Shown piece by piece: positions 25,062 to 37,561 of a stretch of DNA of 64,000 bases (the first letter of the stretch is position 1; every line of letters begins with the position of its first letter). The stretch is from Caenorhabditis elegans (lineage: Eukaryota; Nematoda; Chromadorea; Rhabditida; Rhabditidae), in NCBI RefSeq assembly GCF_000002985.6, contig NC_003281.10, forward strand, positions 4,154,001-4,218,000. Direction: 5' to 3'. The notes under the pieces are model-generated. The model saw only the letters and a list, made by a program, of their open reading frames with translations, did not search any database and was not told the origin of the DNA. A program made the position numbers and the translations under genes.

Positions 25062-27432
25062 TTAATGATTTTTTTGGAACAAGAATTTAAAATACTCGTA
25101 GAAGCTGATCATGATGGCACAGGATGGTGAAACTTTGACGAGGCGTGGGACAAGACCTGAAACATTTTTTTTTATTTTAAAATTTTAGTAAAAACCATTT
25201 AGAATTACCTGAAGAAAACGCTGAAATTCCTCTCGAATGATACATATCCTTGATAACTGTTGTAATTGATTTATTCATATCATCAATACTTCCACCAATT
25301 CTAATCTGACAATTCGTCTTTATAACATCAAATGGATGTGTGAATATCGAGGCGACAACTCCTGCAGCTGCTCCGCTCACGAATGACACTACAAACGGAT
25401 TGTGATCAGGTCCTTGACGTCGTTGAAGATTTGTTTTGAATAAATCATATCCAGCCCAGTAGATTCCAGAAAATGGAATATCACGGAGCATTGTGGGCGT
25501 CCAACCGAGGTAGAAACTGGAGATTCCTTTGGTTGCCATTGAACTACGCACCAGGTGACCGATTTCTGAAAAATCGAACATTTTTCTTTTTCCGATATTT
25601 CGAAAAATAGCTAAAAAAATGTTGGTTTTTTTTTGAAGAAATATAATTTTCTGAACATTTTTTTTTAGATTTTTTAATTTCCGGAAATTCGAAAACTGTC
25701 GTTTTGGTATTTTTGATTTTTCGAAAAATTTCCTAATTAAGTGGGAATTTTTCTCTTTTTTTCAGAATATGTGTGTTTTTTTTAAAATATAATAAATTTA
25801 ATTTTCGGATTTTTTGATTTACAATTTAAACTTTTTTTGTGTTTTATTTTGGTTTTTTGAAAATTTCTATATTTTGTTTTTTTTGTTGGTTTTTTGGTTT
25901 GTCGAAAATTTCAATTTTTTCAAAAGATTTTTAGAAAATTTCAATTGATTTTAGTTTTTTTTTCTTGGTTTTTTTGTTCTTCGAAAAATTGTTTTTTTTT
26001 TTTGATTTTTCGAAAATTTCAATTTTTTCAAAAGATTTTTAGAAAATTTCAATTGATTTTAGTTTTTTTTGTTGGTGTTTTTGTTCTTCGAAAAATTGTT
26101 TTTTTTTTTTGATTTTTCGAAAATTTCAATTTTTGTTCCCCCAGCCCTGATACTTACTCCTAGTCCAACCCACCATGATAAGTAAGCCTCTTGCTTTGCA
26201 TTTTCGTACGAATCATCTCAATGGGACTGACTACCGTAACCGCAATGGTTCTTGCTACAATTCCAGCCACTGCTGCAGCTGACCAATCAGGAGGCGTCCA
26301 TTTTTCCGGAGAAAATGCCCGTCGGCAACACATTCTGAAAACCATTTTTATTATTTTTGGAATTTCAACAACAAAAAAATTCTAACTTTTTCTTCAACCA
26401 AACTGATAGATTATCATAAGTTGTAAAATAGAAAACAGTCGCCGGTAGAGCCATAACCATAGTAGGGGACAATCCACTCCATAATGACCGTATTCCTTCA
26501 TGTCGTGCAATTTTCACAATTGCATCTGCAGTTCCACGAAAATTACCGGGTCGTTGATACCATTCACAAGGTTTTCTGACTTCACACGATACACAAACGT
26601 GCTCCATAAGACCATTGTGATAGTAAAAACATTCTCCTTTTGGAAATGGTCGAGTTTGTTGTTGGAGTCGAATTTTCACGACGTCTAAGGGAGTCACTGC
26701 AAAGATAAACTTTTCTGTTTTCGATTTTTCAGGCGTATATACGGTTGCGTGTCTCGAAACGACCGATATTTCGCAGATACCGTATCCCCAATAATTTTTT
26801 TGTTGTGTTTTTTCAATGCTTTTCAAATTGTGAAAAAATTATAATTGGGAAATACTTCTGGGTACGGTAGCTGCAAAGTTCCAATCCTTTCGAGACCCGG
26901 TACCGTACTTTTCTGTCCAAAATTGAAAAAATCTGCAACTGATATGAAGCTTACTAAAAAGTGATGTAACAATTGCACCAGATGAACTCGCTGATACTTG
27001 TTGTAGTACTCCAACGGATAGTTGCTTCTTGCAGCATTCTACTGATTTCGCTGAAAAGATTTTTGTTCGTTATATTTTATTCCAGATATTTTCTTCGAAA
27101 AATTTAGTTTTTTAACGCAAAAGTATAGTAATTTATTTTTGTTTTTGTTTGTACACGATCGAAATATTTTCAAATGAGGTACTGTAGCCTCACTCCTTCC
27201 AGATTTTGATGTCACATGAATAATAATTAGTAGACTTTAAAATCTCGAGAAAACAATGTGTTACCCACTTTTCATTTGGAAGTAATTCGATCGTGTCGAG
27301 ACCCGATACCATAATTTTGCGATAAAAATCCCATATTTTCCCGAATGAGTAATAATCAAAATATTCACCACAAGACGAGGAAGGTGCTCCGGAGCAATTT
27401 GTCGTTTTACCGCTTTCACATGGTGACGGCAT
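25062..27432 (-). CDS. Mitochondrial carrier, SLC25A39/A40 type
   Basis: This is a six-helix mitochondrial inner-membrane carrier of the SLC25A39/40 subfamily, which has been tied to mitochondrial glutathione import. Exons are 27432-27369, 27050-26955, 26696-26387, 26334-26174, 25565-25209 and 25156-25062 (1083 nt, 360 aa; human 338-359). The three signature motifs are visible: [22 protein letters not shown] and [12 protein letters not shown] Cys-containing loop follows the first motif ([13 protein letters not shown]), as in this subfamily. Exon 4 ends at GTGGGTTGG because the stronger-looking donor downstream would include an in-frame stop. Introns 1, 2 and 4 contain repeats. It starts 280 bp after the lars-1 stop and ends 404 bp before UTP11, so lars-1, this gene and UTP11 could be co-transcribed. 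Confidence 0.9.
25902..26130. repeat. About 108-bp tandem repeat in carrier intron 4
   Basis: A block beginning TCGAAAATTTCAATTTTTTC recurs at about 25902 and 26010, with a partial third copy near 26117. The period is about 108 bp, including TTAGAAAATTTCAATTGATT. The sequence is made of alternating T-runs and A-runs. Confidence 0.85.
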
Positions 27433-27711
27433 CTGTTACTGGAAATACGGAAACTTCCGATAAAAAATAGAAAATCACATTTAAAATATTAGGTTTGAAA
27501 TACTTAGATAACAAATCACAGTTTTCAAAAATCTAGTATAATAACAAAAAAACCTTTTCATTCAACTTGGAAACAGGGAGAAAACAGTGAAAGCTGAAAT
27601 AGGGATTCGGGTACGTATAAATTATGAAAATGAATAGAAACAACAAAACTCAAAAAGTGGGGATATAATATTATTAGAAACAAGAAGAACAAATAATTTT
27701 TTAGAAAGAAT

Positions 27712-30700
27712 CTAGTTTTCTGGGACGTTAGCCTTGTACACAATAGTACGCCCAAGATCGAACTTTTCACTTCCAGAAGTCACAGAAATCTTGTTATCAG
27801 CCTCGAAATTGAAAATGTCTGCGTCGGACAATTGAATGTTCTCCTCGAATGGATTTCTGTACGAAATCATCTGTCGATCTCCCCAAACCGCGTTCTTGTA
27901 TCTCCAGAGGCTCACTTCGAATTTCGCTGAAAATATAATAAATTGAATTTATTGTTTTCGGAATAGGGTTTTCTCATACGTTTGATTGCCTTGCTGATGC
28001 GTCTCATCTTCCGAATAACCATTGAAACACTGTCTCCATTAACAATTGGTACATCAACATCGAACATTGCATTGCAGATTTGAACATTTCTGGCGACAAG
28101 TTTGATTGTTGGCTGAAAATAATTATGATGTCATTATTATTGGTACGCAGAAAAATTCCCCTCTTGAAATTGATATGGAAATGCGCTCCACTGCCGATTG
28201 ACAACGCCCCGCCTCCTACAGTTGGGTCTCGTAAGGTATTTGGCGTGCTTGAAAACTGCAGAGACGAATTTAAAATGTTTGAATTTACGGTTTTGCCGCC
28301 AAATACCTAACGAGACCCATGGTTAGAAGGCGGAGCATGTTCCCATGCCCCTATAATATGTTTCCTTACTCTATTCGGCGTGAAATTCAACATTGGCACC
28401 AGCGGTACTGTAGTCTCAACAATATTCGCATCAATTCCCTCCTCATCAGTATGTCGAATAGTAACACGATCCAAATCCAAAGCGTTCATAATAAAATCAA
28501 TATTCTCGTTGAGAATTGAAGTTTGATCAACTGGACTAGAAGAAGCCAATGCTGAAACACCCTTCTGTTCGAATCTTTCCTTGATCATTTGAACGAATGG
28601 CATCGCTTTTTTGGCGAATTTCTTGAGTGATTCTTCTTTTCCAATGAGCTGACTGATTGCTTTATTATCTGGAAGTGCTCCATTATTAGCCTTGGCTTGT
28701 TTCTCAAGAATATCAAGAATAGTCTTCTGCCATGGTGGATATTCTTTAGCAACATAGATCACTGCTTCAGTTGGAACTTCTGGAATCTCCTTCAGTGCCT
28801 TCTTCTTTGGAGTCATGTAGGTTTTCAGTCGGGCACGGAATTCGGCCAGCGATTCCGTGATGAAACGAGCACCAATGGCGAGCTTCTCATCGACAGGATC
28901 GACAGTTGGCCATGGAGCATTTACAATCAAGCCGTCTTTTCCGAGCAATTGCCAGATGTATTCAGCAATATGTGGGCAGATTGGTGATAGGATGAGCATC
29001 TAAAATAAAAAACAAATTAAACTTTTAAAGGTGTCGTCTGGCGTTTTTTTTTTGCCCCAAATGACAGAAATCAGTCTTAATCGAACGAAAATAGATTTTA
29101 AGAAATTTATAGAAATTTCCTAAACTTTTTTAATATACGGCAATACTGATTTGTTTTTTTTCTCGTTTTTCTAGAATTTTTGTTGCAGAATTTGAAACAA
29201 TTCTTTCAATTTTTACACTAATAATCGGTATCTGTCATCTTGAGAAAAAAATCTTTCTGAAAATATACCTGAGTTTCAATGAATCTAAAGACAAGCGATT
29301 CGCTCATTGGCTCATCAATTCCAGCGCAAAGTTCTCTGTATGTATCTCTAATGGCTTGATATTCGAAGAATCCAGTTTTCAGTGCATCCTTGAAGTTGGT
29401 AGCTTCATAATTTTGTTCTGTGGCAGCGATCAGTGAATTCATTTCATTTGCAAAAACTCGATCAGCGAATTTCTTTGCATCTTTTCGGAGAAGTCCGGCA
29501 TCCCGTTGTTCAATCATTTCCTTGATCCATTCGATCATAGTGAATAGTCTCAGAATAGCTGCATCTGCCATTGCGTACACAAAGTTAGCATCTTCCAAAC
29601 CATCCCCAGCATCGGCAAGACTCAATCTCATACCATCTGCGCTGAACTTTTCGATGGCTTCTTCCAATGTCATAAAGTTTCCAGTGGATTTCGACATTTT
29701 CTCATTGTTCAAGAGCAAATGTCCATTGGCCCGAATTCCTTTTGGCCATTTTGAAGTGTCTGTTGGCCAGATTGCAGCATGATTGAACAGAAGATATGTC
29801 AAATGATTTCCGATAAGATCTTTTCCAGATGCTCTCATATCAATTGGATACCAATACATGAATTCTTTCCTCAATGATTTAAGCTTTTCCTCCTCAACCG
29901 GCATGGTTTTCGAATCGTAAATTTCTCCGAGGAATACATAACTCCACGAAGCATCTGTCATCTGATCAGCTTTAATTCCAGCAGGTCCGACGACTGATCC
30001 ATCAAAAGCTCCCTGTTGGAGAAGATGAGCAACTGTATAATAAGCATTGTAGATTGTAGAGTCTGACAGAGATTCGATGAGGTATTGAGTATCCCATGGA
30101 AGTTTGGTTCCAAGACCGTAACTTCTGGAGCAAGCATACTCGTGGAGCCAATCGACTGTGGTTTCCAATCCACGGCGGGTCTGAAAATTTTAATTCAGCG
30201 GAATAAGAATATACTACATAGACATCTAAAAATGAGAATTTTCGACATATCTTACGCGCAGAGGACGCAGGCAACGAATTACTGTAACTTCTGTTGTCTA
30301 ATGGGCCGTTATTGCGTCATATTCTTTAAATTAAACTCCAATTTCAACAAAAAGGGTTTTAAAAAAATCGTCCGTAGAGTTGGAGTAATTTGTAAACTAT
30401 GATATTCTTTGAACAAATTTTTTCGATTTTTAGATAAAATTGTGGTTTTATTTAGAGAATATGCTGCAATAAAAAACCCTTTGATCGGCAAGTTACAGTA
30501 ACTCGTTGTCTGCGTGGCAAGACCTCTGCGCGTAAGAGATGGCGAAGATTCTTATTTTTAGACGTCTACATAATATTTTTTCAAAAATAATTTAAAAAAA
30601 TATACCTCATCATTGAAAGTTCTGAGTGGCTCAAGAACCTTCTTTGCAGCAGCCTTCCATTCAGCCTCTCCATAATTCAAATACCATTGATCACACAACG

Positions 30701-32784
30701 CAACGACGCACTCATCTCCAGATCTGCTCATCACCTTCTTCTCAGGCTCCACATATTTCGTGGCAAGACCTTCAGCTGTCAAATCATCTTGAATAACTTT
30801 CTTGACGTCGGCTGTCTTCTTTCCAGCATACTTTCCGACGAGCATAACTCCATCGTAGAATCCTTTCAAATAAACTTCTTTCTTCGCCTCTTCCAGTTTG
30901 TCCTTCTCATTTTGAGACTCAATTTTCAGCCTTGAGCACATTTCAACTGCAGCCAAATCCCCAAGTCCTTCGATTTTAATAATTGGAACTGGTTCGAATG
31001 GAAGAACCATCTCATCAGTCAATCCATATTTTTCTCTCAATGGCTTCTTCTTCTTGAGATCCGACAAAGCTGCAAAATCATCTGGAGAGTCTGATGGTAC
31101 ACTTGTAACAACACCAGTTCCCTTATCATCCTTGATAGTCAACATTGGCAATGCATAAACTCTTTCGTATTTTGCGAGAGGCGCAGAGAGTGGAGCTCCG
31201 AGAATCTTGCTTCCAGCGATTTTCTCGAGTCCCAGGACATAGTTGACTTTACCATTTTCCTTAGTCAATCCTTGATATGACATGATTCTAGCAGATCTGG
31301 CAGTTGCCACAAATACTTGTTTCTCGTTTTCCGTCGCATAAAACACGGAATATTGAATATCTGGATGGAGATAACAATTCGTTTGTCCGTACATTGTTTC
31401 AGGTCTCAAAGTAGCCGCAACGAGATAAATATCCTCTTTGATATGGCTCAAAGCTTGAGGTTTTGGATCAAGAACTTTCAGTTTAATAAGAGTATATTCT
31501 TGTGGACCAACACCTTCTCCACTGGCACGATCGTGATCCATGCATGGTTGACCGTCTTTCGGTGAATAAATTGTATATCTCTTTCCGAAATCGATCTTCT
31601 TAGCTGCACGAAGAAGGTTGAACTGCCAACGGACGAATGAGTCGAAGTATGGATTCACGTCGGTGGTGATGAAGGAACGACGCCAATCAGCCTGAAAAAT
31701 GGCAATTTTTAATTTAATAATTTCGAAATGTTTCTTTTTTAATTTTGTGATAAGTTAAATTTTTTTGAGAATTATATTATTATTAAAATGGAGAAGCAAA
31801 AATGAGGAAGTAAGGCATTTTGTTCCAATATTCATTAAATACAATTCAGGGATATAATATAGAAAAATATTTCATTTATCTGAAAATAGCTTTGATTAAG
31901 GTTGAAAAATTGGAAAAGTGCCAAAAAAATCGCCGGTAAAAACCGACCAATTATCGAAATTTTTTTACAGGTTATTTTCAACTTTTAATCACTAAAATAA
32001 AAACTATTTTCAGATAAATCAAATGTTTTTTTTCCAAATTCTATCACTAAATTTTAATCAAAAATATTGGAAAAACATAATAATTTAGTACTATTTTTAC
32101 AGAACTCACTTTCAACACTTTAAGATGATTTCAACACTTTAAATCTTACCTTTAGTCCCATTTTCTTAAGATCAGCAATGCAATGTGGTGGGAAATAATA
32201 TAGCCAATGATTTGGATCCGAGAATTCCTTAATTTCCTCATCACACAATCCCAGAGACTTCATAATTTGCCATTGGTATTTTGCATTTCCAGTTTTTGCC
32301 ACCAATTTACTCTTCTTTCCTTTACTCTTATCCTTGATAATCTCATCGACAGCCGAAACTTCTTCTTTAACTTCCTCGACAACATCTTCCGGGAAATTTG
32401 GTGGATATCCGAAATCTTGCATTTCTCTTTTCAATTTATCTGCACATGCTTTAATTGGCATTCCAGTACAATGAAATCCGAATGGAAAGAGCACTTCTTT
32501 GCCTTGAAGACGTTGGAAACCGGCGGCAAATTCACATTTTGAAGCTGAGAATGTGTGTCCCAAATGAAGACGTCCATTCATGTATGGGAAGGGAAACGTG
32601 ACGAGGTACTTTGGTTTTCCACTGAAATTTTTTAAATTGAAAATAATTCAAAATTTTCAGAAAAAACTCACTCATCCCTAGCATCCGCCTCGAAAGCCTT
32701 CTTGCTCTCCCACAGCTCCTGAATGCTCTTTTCAATTTCTTGAAGTTGAGCAACCTTCTTCCGCTCCTTATTGATTTTCGACAT
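27712..32784 (-). CDS. lars-1: Cytoplasmic leucyl-tRNA synthetase
   Basis: LARS-1 charges tRNA-Leu in the cytosol. Exons are 32784-32672, 32621-32150, 31691-30606, 30180-29269, 28999-28370, 28112-27980 and 27926-27712 (3561 nt, 1186 aa; human 1176). The class I HIGH motif appears as HLGH (about residues 56-59) after PYMNGRL, and KMSKS is at about 718-722. The CP1 editing domain, with the Thr-rich [14 protein letters not shown] segment, occupies the third exon. The anticodon-binding domain starts around [13 protein letters not shown] and the eukaryote-specific C-terminal domain ends [16 protein letters not shown] lies about 15 bp before the ATG. Introns 2, 3 and 5 contain inverted-repeat elements. 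It is divergent from the 34255 gene. Confidence 0.97.
28150..28350. repeat. Inverted-repeat element in lars-1 intron 5
   Basis: GGGTCTCGTAAGGTATTTGG (about 28206) faces CCAAATACCTAACGAGACCC (about 28299-28318), with outer arms GCGCTCCACTGCC / GGCGGAGC. A related element lies at about 44225-44405, and a fragment at about 56290-56315 (GCCGCTAATACCTAATGAG). The whole element sits inside the intron. Confidence 0.8.
30214..30572. repeat. Terminal-inverted-repeat element in lars-1 intron 3
   Basis: The left arm, about 30219-30290, contains TAGACATCTAAAAATGAGAA, CTTACGCGCAGAGG and ACGAATTACTGTAAC. It is mirrored by 30490-30568 (GTTACAGTAACTCGT, CCTCTGCGCGTAAG, TTCTTATTTTTAGACGTCTA). Arms are about 75-80 bp and the total about 355 bp. 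A foldback or MITE-like element is the simplest reading. Confidence 0.85.
31865..32030. repeat. Imperfect inverted repeat in lars-1 intron 2
   Basis: TTTATCTGAAAATAGCTTTG near 31876 and AACTATTTTCAGATAAATC near 32003 are complementary and enclose a shorter pair (GGTTGAAAA / TTTTCAACTTTTAATC). On the plus strand the second arm resembles a splice acceptor, but it is intronic for lars-1. Confidence 0.6.
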
Positions 32785-34254
32785 TGTCGATATTTGTTAC
32801 CCTGATATTTAAAAATAATTAAAACCTTTAAAAAATTCTTTTAAGCAATAGATTACATCAGAAAACACAAAATGATGAAATTTACTTGGTTTCTATTTGA
32901 AAAAAATCAATAAGTGATTAGAAAGCAAACAAGTTTGTGGAAAAAAATCGATATTGAGATTTAATTGTCGATAAAAAAGTTCAAATTTTAAAGGGAACAA
33001 CTTAAAATAGGCCCATTTTCTACCGTTCTAAAAATCCTGCATTATCATGGCCTAGTTTTGCAATGGCATCGACCGCGGCCACGTCAACTTTCCCAACTTT
33101 TCATAGGGGTTTCAATCACTCGGAGAAGGCGATAAAATAATACAATATTATAAAAAATGAAGAAAAATGTACTTTTCGAGTTCTCGAACAATAATTTACC
33201 AATTTATAGAAATACAATTAGTGATTTTTTCGGAGCAACAACAGAAATTGGATTTTTTCTACAATTATTAGTAATCTATAACAGGCTAAAGGTACATTAA
33301 AATAGTTTATAATAAATTTAATTATCTTTAAATTTTTTGGTATATAAAAATTCTACAACTGCTACAACATGAAACATATTGAAAAGGAATTTTTGCAATA
33401 TTTCATATTCGACTGATTTCAGGAATAGGTCACACTGCACCATATTACTTGGAATTAAATTCGTAAATGCTCCGTTTTGCTCTTAACGAATCAAGTACGG
33501 TTTCTACTTTTGAATGGAATTTTGCAAAATATACTTAGTTCATAAAATTATTCCTTTTCCATATCCAATGAAGGCCAATTTATCAAGTTGGACACACACA
33601 TTGGTCAGATTACAACAAGTGGGATTACACTCAACATCACTTTCTCCTTGCTATAAATACCGGCTGACAGACTTTAATAGTGACTTGAGATAGGTTCTTC
33701 GCTGGACGAACTTGACTCGATTTGTATTAATTCATCTAAATTTCTCAAAGCAGAATGTTCCGAAATCTAGATTTTAGTAAAATAGCCATATTTAACTAAA
33801 TATGTTTCCATAAATCTTCTGAAATTCTCCCAATTTTTAATTGTTTTTTAACCAAAATTTTAATACCAAAAAATTTAAACATCTTCTTAATAGAAGGTAC
33901 ACAATAGATCATATATTTTCATAGTGATACTACTGATTAACCCAGGCAAAACATGATATATCCTAATTCGCAATATACAAAAAAAAACATTCCTTATCTC
34001 CGAAAATTTCCAGTTCTAATTTCACTTATTGCGCAACCATGGACGTCCGTCGTCTTCATCACTTTCTCACCTTGTTGTATATCACTACGCAACAAACTTA
34101 TATAATTTTACCCGATATGCCAAGAACCAGATCTGTTTGAGGCAGATGATGTCCAGCTATTTGAAGGTTTTGTTACACTTCTAGTCAACCCGATTTTGGG
34201 AGTATTTAACGACGATGGAGATTGACCGATTTTAACAATCTTACACACTTCTAG
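32785..34254. promoter_or_regulatory. Divergent upstream region of lars-1 and the 34255 gene
   Basis: About 1.5 kb without a supportable gene. Near lars-1 it has a GC-richer block (GCATCGACCGCGGCCACGTC, about 33066-33085). A TATAAATA lies at 33651-33658. A GTTCTTCGC-TGGA-CGAAC-type short palindrome lies near 33695. The last bases, ACACTTCTAG, form the acceptor abutting the downstream ATG. Confidence 0.5.
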
Positions 34255-35154
34255 ATGAGGAGATCTATTATTTTTCTAGCGGCGATTTGTGGGGTCACGT
34301 TGGCTGAAAGAAAGGTGAGTTACTTTGGACAATTCGTACCTACGAATATGGATAATTTTTAGGCAAGACAGGATAATGTTGGTGACGATTATTCTGATTT
34401 TTCATCTCAACCGGTCAAGAATGCTGGTGCCAACCATAATTTGAAACAAGTAACCTACTCAACAATCGCACCGAAATTCGATATTCCAACTCGTGCACCA
34501 CTTTTGAACCCAAATCCGATTGGACGCAATCAGAATCCCGTTCAAACTACCACAAAGAGGCCAGTTGTCGCCTATAGAAGAGGGTATTTCTTCCAGCATT
34601 ACCCATGGGATAGGCTTCCAAGAAGATATCTTCTTCGTCCAGGAATGACATATGTATATCCACCACAGTACACATTCGCAACCTACCGTTATCCACATCT
34701 GCCATACACCGACCACTACAGTATCTACCGTACTCATCCAGGAATCGGTTCCGGCTGTGGAGGAGGTGGGTGTGGTGGCGGATATCCACAGGGTTACGGT
34801 AGCTATGCTGGTTATGGAAACAGTGGAGGATGTGGAGGTGGAAGTGGCACCGGATGCGGGGGTTATAACGATGATGAAGACGAGGATTCATATGAAGACA
34901 GCGATGAGGAGAATGGAAAGAGTGGAGAAGCAAAGATCAACAAGAAGGATCCATTGGAAGATTTGGAGCTGGAAGATTTGGAAAAACTATCAAAATCTGA
35001 TGACACAAAATCTGGAACTTCTGAGGCAGTCACTTCTGATGATGTTGATGTTGAACCAACTGAGATTAAAAAATCAAAGTTAGGAGATGATGAGGACCTG
35101 ATTGACGATCGAAAAAAAAAAGCAAAAAGAAACTTCCTCGTCAAGTGGGCTTAA
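34255..35154 (+). CDS. Secreted Gly/Tyr/Cys-rich protein with acidic tail, 283 aa
   Basis: I do not recognise a named family. Exons are 34255-34314 and 34363-35154 (852 nt). A signal peptide is clear (MRRSIIFLAAICGVTLA, cleavage near AERK). The first part is Pro/Tyr/Arg-rich (RRGYFFQHYPWDRLPRRYLL, YVYPPQYTF). A Gly/Cys tract (GSGCGGGGCGGGYPQGYG) follows, and then an acidic run (DDEDEDSYEDSDEE) and a Glu/Asp/Lys tail ending basic (KKKAKRNFLVKWA). Such a composition suits an extracellular-matrix, cuticle or eggshell-type protein, but that is inference. The ATG directly follows a CTTCTAG acceptor. AATAAA lies at about 35263-35268. Confidence 0.8.
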
Positions 35155-35410
35155 TTAACTAAGAATTTCACTATTTTTGTTAAAATTATTATTTATTTTT
35201 TGTTATTGAGGATCTCAGGGATAATTGACAATTTGCTGCAATTCGAATTCTCTGCAATATTGTAAATAAATATTTTTTCACTTTTAAAAACGGCCGACAA
35301 CAATGAAAACGTATGTTTCCACTTCATATAACCACAGAAACGATATGCACGACATCAAATAAACATTTCAAATGACTTTATTACAAAATGCATTTCCTCC
35401 ACTCAAAGGA

Positions 35411-36298
35411 TTACTGTAGGTCACAGAATCGCAACGCCTGACAGACACTTGTTGATGGAATACCTTGTCGAACACGTTGAAACATTTCCTTCACATTCTC
35501 GGACACGAATTGCACACAAACAGGCTCCATGAGTCCCATTTTATCGCACTTTTTGAACATTGAATTAACTGTTGCAGTAGGTGTCATCTCTCTTTCAAGA
35601 GACTCACTGACAACTGTGCACAACATGCATGTCACCACGGAAGTTGCTTCACAACGAAGTGCTGAACAGAGTATTGTTATTAATTGGTACTGATCAAGCT
35701 TAAGCCTTTTCTAAAACTGACTGGGAAACATCTAAAACCTAGTGAATCATAAATTATCATCACCTTCCGTTCCAGGTGCCGACCTACTTTCGGTTTCAAT
35801 CGTTATCTCCGATTATCTTTTGCCATCCGAAAGATAAATGCCAGTTGCATATACACAAAGAAAAGTGAAAGAACGTTCATAAAGACGATAGCTTCTCATA
35901 TTTCTGGTAGGCGAGGAGAGGAAGTTTTTGAAATTGACTCTTTTGGCTTTTTTGTAGTCAAACAGAGCGTGCTGCAGCTTGTGACTCATCACAATACTTG
36001 AGCCATTTGGTTTGACACCACACTTCACAAAACCAAAGTCACAAATCATAGAAGTTGAGGGAAATCTTTCTATTCGATGGCTTTCAGATCTAGTCTTAAA
36101 TAGCGACAATATTTGTTCAAAAAGAAACAGAATCGTTCGAAATTCTGATATTTATCTTAAATCAAAGCGTTATTTGGCTTTTTTTTTTAAAGATCTCTAT
36201 TAACAGAAACACCACGATGACGCGTGAGTTTATAACTTACAATTGGCAACAAGAATAGTGAATAAAACTGACAAGGCTACACTTGACGGGCAGACCAT
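35411..36298 (-). CDS. Secreted saposin-B-like protein, 102 aa
   Basis: Two exons, 36298-36241 and 35661-35411 (309 nt). Exon 1 encodes a signal peptide (MVCPSSVALSVLFTILVAN). The mature part has the six-Cys saposin spacing: CMLC near the start, then CDKMG, VCVQF, and a final C-x6-C pair (VCQALRFC). Saposin-like proteins bind lipids; in nematodes some (caenopores/SPPs) are antimicrobial, but activity here is inferred only from fold. The 579-bp intron contains an open frame (35813-36109) that could be an unannotated alternative exon. An ATG upstream at about 36398, in another frame, overlaps exon 1 and would be an upstream ORF. Confidence 0.75.
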
Positions 36299-37240
36299 CT
36301 CGGAAGACGACGAAACGGACAGAATGATCTAGAAGAGTCTCGTCTGCGGGATTTCGACTCAGCGTCGTCATCCCTTCCGGAACCTCCATATCAAATAGCA
36401 CCGTTTCTCGCTTCTCCGCCTCCCCAGGCACTATTATGAGCTGTTGTGTGTGTGCAAGCTCACATCATACAAGAAATCTCGAATTCCCACTAATAATAGA
36501 CAATGAGACTGATGTTTTGATTGAGTTGAGATCGTTTGATTAGTCAGAATAGACGGAAATTGGATGGACCAACAGAAAAAGAGAGGAACGCGAATCGAAA
36601 AATATAACTGTGGAAATCGGCAAAAAAAAAGAATGATAACAAAAGGGAAAAGCGCGTGGCATATTCTTCCAACAAAATATGTGTTTTTTTGGCGACCGAC
36701 TGTGCAACTCTCTCATCATTTATATTCTACACAAAAATAATTCGGAATATCCAAAAACATGCATAAAGTCGCGGAAATGTTACGAATGTCAATCCGAAAA
36801 CAGAATTGTGAGTTTACATGAATATATACTCAAATCTACTTGAATAATGCTGAAATGTGTATTCCAATACACTTTTTTAATCTCACAAAATTCAGTAAAT
36901 AATCTCACACTGGAGAGTCAAAGAGTTCTACAGCTAAATTTCTCATTTACGAATCAAATTAGAGTTTTAAAGCGTTCCTTCGTATTAATATCAGTGTAAA
37001 AAAATAATTAAGACAAAAAATATTTCAAAAAACCAGAAAAAGCGAAAAAATGAAAAAAAAAAAAGAATGACAAAAACAAAGCGAAACTTTTTTCTCAGAC
37101 TACGGTAGATCTTGTTGTGTGCAGCGTGTTTGCACAGATTGTCGACCGTACCCGGAACTTTTTTATTTGAAATATTTTCAAAAAAATATATTTTCTCTTT
37201 CCAAATTATTCACATTTTTCGATATTTTAATCGTTTCTTC
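36299..37240. other. Intergenic region between the saposin-like gene and dnj-16
   Basis: Nearly 1 kb with no supported gene. The part nearest 36300-36440 is GC-richer, probably 5'UTR/promoter. A copy of a CTACGGTAGATCT / GTCGACCGTACCCGG repeat lies at about 37100-37155. Confidence 0.5.
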
Positions 37241-37277
37241 ATGGTTTTGCTGTTTGGAAAAAGACGTTCATCACAGG
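37241..37277 (+). CDS. dnj-16: Candidate alternative first coding exon of dnj-16
   Basis: ATG at 37241 begins MVLLFGKRRSSQ and ends at a GTAAGA donor at 37278. Joined to an acceptor (TTTTTTGAAG) ending at 37547, it reads in frame through ATSAT into the downstream MSKATTPG start. The acceptor is weak, so this isoform is provisional. Confidence 0.45.
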
Positions 37278-37561
37278 GTAAGATTTATAATTGTTTAATT
37301 CTCAGCAATTAATTTCCATGAGCAGCGAACGACTAATTGTCAAAATTGAGCGTGTTTTATATTGATTCTGTCTCTGTGCTATTCCATCTTTCCTGCCTAA
37401 AATGTATGGCTTTTCTCGTTACATTTCTCCAATACTTTCCAAAGAGACGCAGACATAAACGAATGTTTGCCCTATTGCGAAAGAAGTAAATGAATCACCC
37501 TTCCTTTTCCCTTTTTTCCACTATTTTTTATTTTTTATTTTTTGAAGCAACATCGGCGACC

